DNA from: Nocardioides albus
Lineage (GTDB): Bacteria > Actinomycetota > Actinomycetes > Propionibacteriales > Nocardioidaceae
Direction of reading: 5' to 3'
Assembly: GCF_014648255.1 (NCBI RefSeq)
Contig: NZ_BMQT01000012.1
Coordinates: 62,001 to 126,000, forward strand
DNA length: 64,000 nucleotides
Below are positions 51,738 to 59,370 of this stretch, piece by piece. The notes beneath the pieces are model-generated. The model was not told where the DNA came from, searched no databases, and saw nothing but the letters and a program-made list of their open reading frames with translations. The translations under genes were made by a program, and so were the position numbers. Numbering within the stretch: position 1 is the first letter of the stretch; each line of letters opens with the position of its first letter.

Positions 51738-52412
51738 TCAGCAGTCGGGGTTCTTCGCGAAGGTGCGGGACAGCACCTTCCAGTCGCCCTCGACAAGAGC
51801 CAGGTCAAAGAGTGAGCGGGAGCGAGTGACAGTGCCCGAGGTCATGTCCCTCCCTGCAGAGTTGCGGACGACCACGTCAGAGGTGTCCACACACGTACGG
51901 AGTGTCAGCGCAGCCGGTTTCGTCGGATCGTCGACCTTGACCACCGCGAGGCCATCGAGCTTCGCGGCGCCTTCGATCGTCCACCCGAGGTCTTGCCGTT
52001 CGAGCTGGGTGTTGGAGATCTCCTCAGCCATGTACTTGCCGACGACCTCGGGGAGATCGAGCTCCTCACCCTGAGGGAGGGGTGCGAAGAGAGCGTCGAG
52101 CGAGGTGTCGACGCTCGCCACCGCCTCGGTCACCACCTCGGGATCGACACGGACCTTCTTGCCCGCGGCCGCCAGCTCGGCAGCGCTCAGCCCCGTACCC
52201 GTCGGTTGTCGCGGGACGTGAGACATCGACGTCTCGGCCTTCCGGCCGCGCTCTTCGCCCGCGTCATCGTCGGGTTTCGACGCCTCCGTGACCCGGTCCG
52301 GGAGCTTCGGCGGCCCGCCCGACTCCGCGGCGGCGACGGCGACGCCGACCCCGGTCACGAGCAGCGCCGCCGTCCCTCCGAGGACGACGCGCTGGCGAGC
52401 AGTGGTCGCCAT
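51738..52412 (-). CDS. Small secreted/membrane-anchored protein, paralogue of the gene at 38687
   Basis: A 224-residue protein with an N-terminal hydrophobic helix, a charged linker and a two-Cys domain (RTCVDTSDV ... KNPDC). It aligns with the protein at 38687 along the whole domain, including VDTSLDALFAPL, ERQDLGWTIEG and SAGRDMT. As there, the next gene downstream (26 bp) is a fibrinogen/propeller giant, so the pair is a conserved unit. Role unknown; a secretion or anchoring partner of the giant is one possibility. Confidence 0.72.
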   Translation of the reverse strand: MATTARQRVVLGGTAALLVTGVGVAVAAAESGGPPKLPDRVTEASKPDDDAGEERGRKAETSMSHVPRQPTGTGLSAAELAAAGKKVRVDPEVVTEAVASVDTSLDALFAPLPQGEELDLPEVVGKYMAEEISNTQLERQDLGWTIEGAAKLDGLAVVKVDDPTKPAALTLRTCVDTSDVVVRNSAGRDMTSGTVTRSRSLFDLALVEGDWKVLSRTFAKNPDC

Positions 52413-52415
52413 CGC

Positions 52416-53333
52416 TCACAGACCCTTTCCATGGGCGTTGACGGTGCGCACCAGCCAGGGTCCGGAGACCACCCGCGACGACACGGCCAGCGCACCCCAC
52501 GCCCGCAGACTGCTGGCCTTGGCGCGCAGGGACGTCGCCGCCCAGCGACGGGCCACCTTGTGGTTTCCGGCCAAGGCGCAGGCGAAGGCGATCTGGCCGG
52601 CGATACGTGCCAGGCCGGTGCGGTCGTCACGAATCTCGGGATACTTGCCGACGATGTAGGCCAGGCCGTCCGCGTTGGTCTGCCACTTGCTCGTGAAGAA
52701 CGAGGGCCGGTCCCAGTGCACGACCACCAGCGGCCCGTCGCAAGCGACCACCGGACCGTGGTTCGTCGCCCGGAGCAGCAGCTCGTAGTCCTCGCCGAAC
52801 GAGCCCGGCACGAGCTCGTCAACGAGACCGACCGGCCCCAGCAGGTCCTCGCGTCGCAGCATGAATCCCGAGGGGTGGTACTCGGTGATGCGCGAGGTGA
52901 GGAAGTCGGCGTGCTCGGCGCGCGCGGGTGCCGTACGCACGATCGACTGCCCACCGGTGATGACCTCGATGCTGGCCGCGACCAGGACGGCGTCGGGGTT
53001 GTCGGCAAGGAGATGGAGCTGACGGCGGGTCTTGGTCGGACGCCACTCGTCGTCGTCGTCGCAGAACGCGACCAGATCACCGGTCGCCGCGAGGATCCCG
53101 GTGTTGCGGCCACCCGCAAGACCGGGCGTACGGTCGTTGGTGATCGTGCGCAGGCTTCGCCCGGGGAGGACGATCACGTCGTCGAGCGGGTCCACCTCGA
53201 CCCGATCGAAGACGACGACCGTCTCGATCGTCCCTTGATAGTCCTGGGCCATGACAGAGCGGATCGCACGGCGGAGCAGGTCTTCCCGCCCGCCGCGGGT
53301 GGCGATCACGCAGGTGACGGTCGGCTGGCTCAT
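52416..53333 (-). CDS. Family 2 glycosyltransferase
   Basis: A 305-residue GT-A enzyme. VTCVIATRGGREDLLRRAIRS is the nucleotide-sugar end, FCDDDDEW the metal-binding Asp motif, and GEDYELLLR the acceptor-side ED motif. It should add a sugar to the lipid-linked repeat unit on the cytoplasmic face. It overlaps the CDP-alcohol phosphotransferase gene by 4 bp upstream and leaves 3 bp to the downstream gene. Confidence 0.88.
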   Translation of the reverse strand: MSQPTVTCVIATRGGREDLLRRAIRSVMAQDYQGTIETVVVFDRVEVDPLDDVIVLPGRSLRTITNDRTPGLAGGRNTGILAATGDLVAFCDDDDEWRPTKTRRQLHLLADNPDAVLVAASIEVITGGQSIVRTAPARAEHADFLTSRITEYHPSGFMLRREDLLGPVGLVDELVPGSFGEDYELLLRATNHGPVVACDGPLVVVHWDRPSFFTSKWQTNADGLAYIVGKYPEIRDDRTGLARIAGQIAFACALAGNHKVARRWAATSLRAKASSLRAWGALAVSSRVVSGPWLVRTVNAHGKGL

Positions 53334-54148
53334 CGAACATCCTTACGGGTGGGGCCGGCGAGCTCGAGGGCACGCCGGCGCATCGACACCGCGGCGTGGA
53401 CGGCGTTGGTGGCGAACAGAAGCGCATAGAGCGCGAAGAACAGAGGCGGCCAGGCCCAGGCCAGGAACAGCCAGCACAAGGCTCCCGTGTCTGTGGGCAG
53501 CAAGAAGATCGACTGCAACGTTCCTCGCCGTGGCGACCCCTGGGCGACCCGTGCCGGCGCTTCCGTCGGCGTCCAGCGGCGCACCGCCGTGCGGCGCAAG
53601 TCCTTGCGCAGCTGCTCAGCGAGGATCTGGGACATGAACTGGGCGGCGGCCAGGGGCACGAACAGTGCCGCCGTGACCATGCCGAGCGTCGATCCGGACC
53701 ACATTGCGACCAGGAGCACCGTCACGTGGATGGCCGGGACGCGCGCGGCGTCGAGCAGATGGTCGAGCCACTCGCCCTGCTTCGACGAGCGGCCGGTCAG
53801 GCGCGCGACCTGGCCGTCAGCCGAGTCGAGCACATAGCCGAGAGCGAGCAGCACCGCGGCGAGAGCACCCGCGATCACGGTCTGCGAGTGCAACGCCAGG
53901 AGCGCCCCCAGTCCCGCCAGTGAGAGCCCGAAGCTGATGAACGACACCGCGTTCGGCCCGACCCCGGTGGCGACGGCGGCAGAGGCGACGACACGCGCCG
54001 CCCGCCGGTTGACCCAGCGGGTATATGCAGGCACGCCGTCGCCCGGCTTCTGCGCCGCGCCGATGGTGGCCCATGCCTCAGCGAAGGTCATCGACGTGTC
54101 AGCGGTGGTGCTCTCGACCGCCGCGAGCGTGGCCCTCGAGCCGCTCAT
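53330..54148 (-). CDS. CDP-alcohol phosphatidyltransferase-family membrane protein
   Basis: A 272-residue membrane protein. The family motif D-G-x2-A-R-x8-G-x3-D-x3-D is complete as DGQVARLTGRSSKQGEWLDHLLD, preceded by SAD. Several helices surround it. These enzymes move a phospho-alcohol from a CDP donor to an alcohol acceptor. Two genes upstream lies a TagD-like cytidylyltransferase that could supply CDP-glycerol or a similar donor, so the pair may add a phosphodiester to the polysaccharide or its lipid carrier. Ordinary phospholipid synthesis is the alternative. The start is fixed by the TGATG overlap. Confidence 0.83.
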   Translation of the reverse strand: MSGSRATLAAVESTTADTSMTFAEAWATIGAAQKPGDGVPAYTRWVNRRAARVVASAAVATGVGPNAVSFISFGLSLAGLGALLALHSQTVIAGALAAVLLALGYVLDSADGQVARLTGRSSKQGEWLDHLLDAARVPAIHVTVLLVAMWSGSTLGMVTAALFVPLAAAQFMSQILAEQLRKDLRRTAVRRWTPTEAPARVAQGSPRRGTLQSIFLLPTDTGALCWLFLAWAWPPLFFALYALLFATNAVHAAVSMRRRALELAGPTRKDVR

Positions 54149-54855
54149 CAGTAGGCCCCCCTGCCGCCGAAGACGGCACCGAACGTCCGCGCGAGGATCT
54201 TGAGGTCGCCCAGCAGGCTCCAGCAGCGTACGTAGTGGAGGTCGAGGCTGATGCTCGTCTCCCAGTCGAGGTCGCTGCGACCGCTGACCTGCCACAGACC
54301 GGTGATGCCTGGCCGAACCGCGAGCCTCCCGCGCTCGCGTTCGGTGTAGGCATCGACCTCGGCCGGCAGGGCCGGTCGGGGGCCGACCAGGCTCATGTGC
54401 CCCGCGAGCACGTTGAAAAGCTGCGGCAGCTCGTCGAGCGAGTAGCGACGCAGGACCCGGCCGACAGCCGTCACCCGCGGGTCGCGGCGCATCTTGAACA
54501 GCAGTCCCGCGCCGTCGTTCTCCTCGACCATACGAACGACCTCGGAGTGGGCACCCACCCGCATGCTCCGGAACTTCACCATCGGAAACCGTCGGCCGAG
54601 CCGGCCGACCCGCTCCTGGACGTAGAAGACCGGCCCCCTGTCCGTCAGGAAGACCATCAATCCGATGGCGACCAGGATCGGCAGCGCCAGCAGCAGCAGG
54701 GTCATGGCCGCCAGGCGATCTGCGACCGCCTTGACGGCACTGCGCTGCCCGACCGGCGGGTGAGCGGGGACGATCGCCACCGCCTGCGGAAACTCGTTCT
54801 CGCGGAGGATCAGCTCGGGGCTGACGGTCCGCGGCGACAAGGTGGGTGTCGTCAT
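54148..54855 (-). CDS. Undecaprenyl-phosphate sugar-1-phosphate transferase
   Basis: A 235-residue member of the bacterial sugar transferase family (WcaJ/WbaP C-terminal half). One hydrophobic segment (about 50-70) precedes VFYVQERVGRLGRRFPMVKFRSM, then DELPQLFNVL, GHMSLVGPRPALP and VRPGITGLWQVSGRSDL, all family signatures. It loads the first sugar phosphate onto undecaprenyl phosphate. The four-helix N-terminal half and CoA-like domain of larger members are absent. Confidence 0.92.
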   Translation of the reverse strand: MTTPTLSPRTVSPELILRENEFPQAVAIVPAHPPVGQRSAVKAVADRLAAMTLLLLALPILVAIGLMVFLTDRGPVFYVQERVGRLGRRFPMVKFRSMRVGAHSEVVRMVEENDGAGLLFKMRRDPRVTAVGRVLRRYSLDELPQLFNVLAGHMSLVGPRPALPAEVDAYTERERGRLAVRPGITGLWQVSGRSDLDWETSISLDLHYVRCWSLLGDLKILARTFGAVFGGRGAY

Positions 54856-55274
54856 CGCGCGGCCTCCCGCTCCTGCAGCTGGGCACGCAGCATCGTGCTC
54901 GACGTACGCCGGGTGTAGGGCAGGTACTCGACGCGGACGCCCACCTCGGCGAACCTCTGCTCGAGCATCGTCCCCTTGGCGGTGCCCTTCCAGTCGTCAC
55001 CCTTGAGAAACACGTCGAAGGGCCGCTGTGACCAGGTGATGAGCTTGTCCGGGCGCTGTTCCACGAACACCTCGTCGACGATGCCGATCGATGCCACGAT
55101 GGCGGCCCGATCCTGCGTCTCGACGATCGGGGTCTTGCCCTTGGCTATCTCGATCAGATGGTCCGGTACCACGCCCACGACGAGGTAGTCACACAGTTCA
55201 CGCGCATTCTGGAGCAGGGCGAGGTGTCCGATGTGGAACATGTCCCAGGCTCCGGGTGCGTATCCGACGATCAT
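54852..55274 (-). CDS. TagD-like nucleotidyl(cytidylyl)transferase
   Basis: A 140-residue protein. GAWDMFHIGHLALL carries the HxGH motif and RTSSTML the C-terminal S-S-T-x-L motif of glycerol-3-phosphate cytidylyltransferases. ATG 55274 was chosen for its AAAGGAAA site and the family start; the frame extends to 55319. It probably makes a CDP-alcohol. It overlaps the sugar transferase gene (ATGA), with the matching phosphotransferase two genes on. Confidence 0.87.
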   Translation of the reverse strand: MIVGYAPGAWDMFHIGHLALLQNARELCDYLVVGVVPDHLIEIAKGKTPIVETQDRAAIVASIGIVDEVFVEQRPDKLITWSQRPFDVFLKGDDWKGTAKGTMLEQRFAEVGVRVEYLPYTRRTSSTMLRAQLQEREAAR

Positions 55275-55315
55275 CGTTTCCTTTCGATGGAGAGTGGTGC
55301 GGAAATTCGAGGTGT

Positions 55316-55939
55316 TCATGTCCGGCCTGACCCCCGGCTGTTGCCGAAGTACGCGGCGAACCGGCGCAAGGTGGTGCCGGGTGGGCGCTCAGCGGCGACC
55401 ACGGCGGCGATCTCACGCTCGAGGCGAAGCGCTGTCTCGTCAGTCGCACGAGCGCGTGGAGGCATCGTTCCGATGGCCGGTTCGTCAGCCATGCGCGTCA
55501 TGAGCGCGTGGATGTCGTCCGTCTCCATCGCGAGCCAGGCGCCACCGTTGTCGTTCATGAACCGGCCGAACGTGACCTGGTGATCGTCCACGTGCTCACC
55601 GAGGTGGTGGCGTCGCGGGACCACGATCGGCCTGCGGCCGAGAGCGTTGGCGTCGAGGATCGTGCCGGGGCCGACCTGCGTGACCAGCACGTCGGCCGTG
55701 GCGAACCTGGCGAAGAGCTCCTGACGGTCGACGGTGGAGACCGCGGTGCCCCTCGTCGGTGCTGCGCTGTGGCCGTGCTGGACCCAGAGGTCGATAGAAC
55801 GTGGCTGACGACGGTCGTTCCAGGTGTCGATCCAGTCCTCGACCGCACGGACCAGGCGGTCGAACGGGTGCGAGTCGGTTCCGACCGACACCACGACCCG
55901 CAACGGCTCCTGAGTTGTCGGTCTCTCCCAGGCGCTCAC
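55316..55939 (-). CDS. Alg13/PssE-like glycosyltransferase subunit
   Basis: A 207-residue protein with the GT28 C-terminal fold. VVVSVGTDSHPFDRLVRAV starts the domain, and QVGPGTILDANALGRRPIVVPR with HHLGEHVDDHQ is the donor-binding part. It works with the adjacent Alg14-like membrane partner, as in Cps14F/G or PssD/E. It starts at GTG overlapping the partner's stop (GTGA), which fixes the start. Confidence 0.85.
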   Translation of the reverse strand: MSAWERPTTQEPLRVVVSVGTDSHPFDRLVRAVEDWIDTWNDRRQPRSIDLWVQHGHSAAPTRGTAVSTVDRQELFARFATADVLVTQVGPGTILDANALGRRPIVVPRRHHLGEHVDDHQVTFGRFMNDNGGAWLAMETDDIHALMTRMADEPAIGTMPPRARATDETALRLEREIAAVVAAERPPGTTLRRFAAYFGNSRGSGRT

Positions 55940-56385
55940 AGCGCCGGCCCGATCGTGACCGCACCGGGATAGATGCGCTCCTGCGCCTCCCACTGCGTAC
56001 AGAACACGTCGGCCAGCGGGTAGCAGAGCTTCCCGGTCAAAGTCGGCGAGTCGACGCGGTCGAAGACCTCGAGGTACACGGTCCGGATGCCGAGCAGCCG
56101 GGCTGCCAGGAAGAACGGTGCTGCCACGCCGGCCCCGGTGGACACCACGACGTCGGGCCGCTCCGAGCGGAGCAGACGGAACGCGAGGGCGACGTTGCGG
56201 AACGCGTTCGGGAGGTTGCGGTTGGTCGGGCTGTACGCCCAGGTCACCTGCTCTCCCTTGAGCGCACCACGAGCGTGGGGTTCGTCGAACGTGACCCAGT
56301 GCCGGTCGTGTCGGGACCACCAGGCGTCCAGGGAGACGAGCTGGGCCAGGTGGCCGCCGGTCGTCGCAACGAGCATCACGCGCAT
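55936..56385 (-). CDS. Alg14/PssD-like glycosyltransferase subunit
   Basis: A 149-residue protein. MLVATTGGHLAQL at the N-terminus is the Alg14 signature, followed by PDVVVSTGAGVAAPFFLAARLLG and RTVYLEVFDRVDSPTLTGK. It recruits and completes the Alg13-like partner at the membrane. Genes overlap on both sides (TGATG with the Wzz gene, GTGA with the partner). Confidence 0.88.
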   Translation of the reverse strand: MRVMLVATTGGHLAQLVSLDAWWSRHDRHWVTFDEPHARGALKGEQVTWAYSPTNRNLPNAFRNVALAFRLLRSERPDVVVSTGAGVAAPFFLAARLLGIRTVYLEVFDRVDSPTLTGKLCYPLADVFCTQWEAQERIYPGAVTIGPAL

Positions 56386-57584
56386 CAGCTGATCTCCGCT
56401 TCCACGGGACGCGCCTCGATGCGGTGGTCGTTCAGCACGCCGAGGGTCGTGACTCCCGTGCCTTCTGCAGCCTGCGCGCAACGGGCGACCTGTGTCAGCG
56501 ACGTTGACTTCATGCAGACCACGACGACCGCGCTGACGGACCACCAGGATCCGTGAGGGTCGGTCGCGGCCGACGGGTCCGGCAGGGGCACCAGCTGGAC
56601 GTGCGGTCCGTGGCTGGAGCCCACTGCGGCCACACCGGCAGCCTTCAGCCCGTCGACGATGCGAAGGGTCGCCACGCTCGCCGTTCCACCCGGGACGACG
56701 ACGCCCACACGTACAGGGCCGTCTCCCGAGACCGTGCGGGCCAGGGAACCGACCGCGCGACCGATCTCGGCCGCGCGCACGTCGCCGCGCAGAGCACGGG
56801 CCCCCAGCGCCTGCGTCAGTCGCTCCACCGTCCGAACCTTCGGGTCACGCCGCTCGCGGAGAAGCGCGACGAACGCCCCGAGGAGCAGCCCGGCCAGAAC
56901 ACCCGCCACGAGGTAGGCGGCGACACCGACCGAGGACGGCTCGGTGCCCGCCTTCGCGGGGCGAACGACCTTGCCGACCTCGCTGCCGTAGACCGTCGCG
57001 TCGACCTTGCGCTCGCCGACGTCGGCCGACGCCCTCGCGTCCGTCTCATCGAGAGCCGCCAGGTACGCCTTGCGTGCCTCGGTCGCCCGCTGGGTCCGCA
57101 GCGTCAGGTATCGCTCAGCGGCCACGTTCGCGGCCTCTGCAGCCAGTTCCGGCGAGCTCGCCGACACCGACAGCTCCATGAGAGCCGTCCCTTGCGGGTT
57201 GCCCACGTCGAGGCCGGCCGCGATCGCGTCGTCGATCTCCTGGCTGGCCCCTGACGCCGGGAGCACGCTGGCGCCGCCCTCGGCGCTCAGCAGCGCGACG
57301 TCGGTCGCGGTCTCGGCTGCCATCGATCCGGCAGACGTCTCGCGCACGAACGAGGTCGGCGTGGTCACCTGCACCGTCGACGTAGCCGTGTAGGTGGTCG
57401 GAACGAGGACGAAGGCGGCGAGCGCGGCGGCGGCGCAGACAACCGTCGTTGCGACGATCGTCGGCCAACGGCGGGCGAGCACGCGACCCACCTCGTTCAG
57501 GGTGAGCTCGTGAGAGGACGCCTCGGGCATCACGGCATCGCTCGTCGCCTGCTGCCCGGCGGCGGGGAGGGTTCTTGTTGTCAT
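56385..57584 (-). CDS. Wzz/CapA-type chain-length protein with a degenerate kinase-like domain
   Basis: A 399-residue protein with two transmembrane segments (about 43-62 and 225-245) flanking an outer region, the Wzz layout (LTLNEVGRVLARRWPTIVATTV; TYTATSTVQVT). The cytosolic tail (about 250-399) looks like the Rossmann-type fold of BY-kinases, but where a Walker A would stand it reads VPGGTASVATLRI, without the Gly-Lys-Ser/Thr, and no Tyr cluster ends the protein. It is the first gene of the 11-gene operon. It should set polymer length. GAAGG stands close before the ATG. Confidence 0.83.
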   Translation of the reverse strand: MTTRTLPAAGQQATSDAVMPEASSHELTLNEVGRVLARRWPTIVATTVVCAAAALAAFVLVPTTYTATSTVQVTTPTSFVRETSAGSMAAETATDVALLSAEGGASVLPASGASQEIDDAIAAGLDVGNPQGTALMELSVSASSPELAAEAANVAAERYLTLRTQRATEARKAYLAALDETDARASADVGERKVDATVYGSEVGKVVRPAKAGTEPSSVGVAAYLVAGVLAGLLLGAFVALLRERRDPKVRTVERLTQALGARALRGDVRAAEIGRAVGSLARTVSGDGPVRVGVVVPGGTASVATLRIVDGLKAAGVAAVGSSHGPHVQLVPLPDPSAATDPHGSWWSVSAVVVVCMKSTSLTQVARCAQAAEGTGVTTLGVLNDHRIEARPVEAEIS

Positions 57585-57671
57585 TTTCCTTCAGAGATCG
57601 TTCGGTGTCGGACGCGCAGGCCACCCGGACGACGCCGGTCGACGGCGTCTTGGCTCATGCCTTTGATTCGT

Positions 57672-57700
57672 CAGGACACGACACCCCCGGAGGTATGACG
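57672..57700 (-). promoter_or_regulatory. Putative ECF-type promoter for the 11-gene surface operon
   Basis: On the minus strand CGTCAT (57695-57700), spacer of 16, TGTCCTG (57672-57678), 88 bp before the Wzz start at 57584. The rest of the 57585-57789 gap shows no gene. Confidence 0.65.
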
Positions 57701-57789
57701 CACAGATGACGGCGCGACAGCGTGAGGTGACTCACATCGCCAGGTCGGACCTCATCGCGTCCGTCAGAAAGGCCTGGACTCCGCTCCGG

Positions 57790-59370
57790 TCAGGGCCGAC
57801 GCACGACCTCGGGCGCCGACCGCGGGTCCGGGGCGTCCACCACGTCGGCGTCCGTCGGCCGGCTGTGCTGGCCGGAACCTCTTCGGTCCAGCAGACCGCG
57901 ACGGCGTGCCAGCAGAATGACGAACACCACGTAAGGGACACCGAGCACCACGACGGCGACCGCCAGGGCGAGCAAGTTCTGCCCGAGCACGGCCACCAGG
58001 ACCGCACCTCCGCCACCGAACAGGGCGACGGCGGGGAGACCGATCTTCACGGCTCTGCGCCACGACGACCCGATCGGAGCGATACGCCGCACCTGGATCG
58101 AGGCCAGCACGGCGTCGACGATGATGGCGACGGACCACGCGACGGCGGCGCCCAGGAAACCCATCCTCGGAACCAGGATCAGACACCCACCGCACAGCAG
58201 AACGAGCTGCACCAGACGGTTCGACATCTGCCAGTGGCTCCGTCCTCCCATGAGGAGGAAGGTCTGGAGCATCCCAGCCGCCTGCAGGATCATCATCGCG
58301 CCGCACATCACTCGCAGCGCGGTCGCGCCCGCCGGGAACTCGGGCCCGAAGAGCGCCAGGACCGTCGGCGCGAAGACGGCGAGGGTCGCGTACGCCGGCC
58401 AGCCGAGCCCGATGAGAATCATCGTGACCATGTCGAAGAGCCGCCTGGCACGGTCCGACTCGCCTCGCGCGAGCGCCGCGGAGACCTGGGGTCCCCAGGT
58501 GACCCGCGCCGCGGTGTCGAGGACGGTGCCGGCGACGGCGAGCCGGGAGACGATCGCGTAGATCCCGCCGGCGGCCGGCCCGGCGATCTGGATGACCAGC
58601 AGCACGTCAACCCAGTCCAGGCTCCGCTCGACGGCGATCGAGACTCCCCGTGGGAGGGAGAATCGCCAGAACTCGGGGGCGACAGACCGAACCGACGCGG
58701 CGCCGGCGAGCGCGCCGCTCTCGACGGATCTGGTCCTGCGGCTCACCGCCCTGACGAGCAGCGCCAACGCGATCAGGCCGAGCACCGGCAGCGGTGACAG
58801 CCAGGCGAGGAACGCATCGCTCGTCGAGGCCGTGACGACCAGCGCCCCGACCACCGCGGCCAGCCGTAGACCGGGAACGGCGAGGGACTGCAGCGACGTC
58901 GCCGCCACCGGCTTCCCCAGACCGCGTACGCCACCGGAGCAGACGGCCAGCAGGACGGCGAACGGCAGCGCCAGGCCGACCGCGCGGACGAGCCGGGCCC
59001 CGTCCTCGCCGGGGACGGTCACCAGCGGCTGCACGGCCTCCGGCCACACCCACAGCGCGCCGCCGGCCAGCAGCGCGACGGCGACGGGCGGCACCACACC
59101 GACGTACGCGAGTGCCCGCAGCTCGAGCTCGTTGTCGAGAGCCAGCGACCTGGACGTCATCCGGACCATCGTGGTCTCGGCACCGAGAACGCTGATGCTC
59201 GACACGATGGTGAACAGGGCGGTGACCTGGAAGAACTCTCCGGCCCCTGCCGCGCCGAGCAGGTTGCCCACTGCGGCGGAGAGACCGAAGGTCGCCACCA
59301 CGCCGACCATCGTCGAGGCCATCACGACGACGGCGCGGCTCCTACCGGGTGACGCTCCGGCGGCGCTCAT
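57790..59370 (-). CDS. Wzx-like polysaccharide flippase / MATE-type oligosaccharide exporter
   Basis: A 526-residue protein with about fourteen hydrophobic helices, the layout of the MOP/Wzx superfamily. It would turn the lipid-linked repeat unit across the membrane. ATG 59370 overlaps the stop of the upstream polymerase/ligase gene (ATGA). The C-terminal 45 residues are charged and cytosolic. No specific motif names its substrate. Confidence 0.85.
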   Translation of the reverse strand: MSAAGASPGRSRAVVVMASTMVGVVATFGLSAAVGNLLGAAGAGEFFQVTALFTIVSSISVLGAETTMVRMTSRSLALDNELELRALAYVGVVPPVAVALLAGGALWVWPEAVQPLVTVPGEDGARLVRAVGLALPFAVLLAVCSGGVRGLGKPVAATSLQSLAVPGLRLAAVVGALVVTASTSDAFLAWLSPLPVLGLIALALLVRAVSRRTRSVESGALAGAASVRSVAPEFWRFSLPRGVSIAVERSLDWVDVLLVIQIAGPAAGGIYAIVSRLAVAGTVLDTAARVTWGPQVSAALARGESDRARRLFDMVTMILIGLGWPAYATLAVFAPTVLALFGPEFPAGATALRVMCGAMMILQAAGMLQTFLLMGGRSHWQMSNRLVQLVLLCGGCLILVPRMGFLGAAVAWSVAIIVDAVLASIQVRRIAPIGSSWRRAVKIGLPAVALFGGGGAVLVAVLGQNLLALAVAVVVLGVPYVVFVILLARRRGLLDRRGSGQHSRPTDADVVDAPDPRSAPEVVRRP

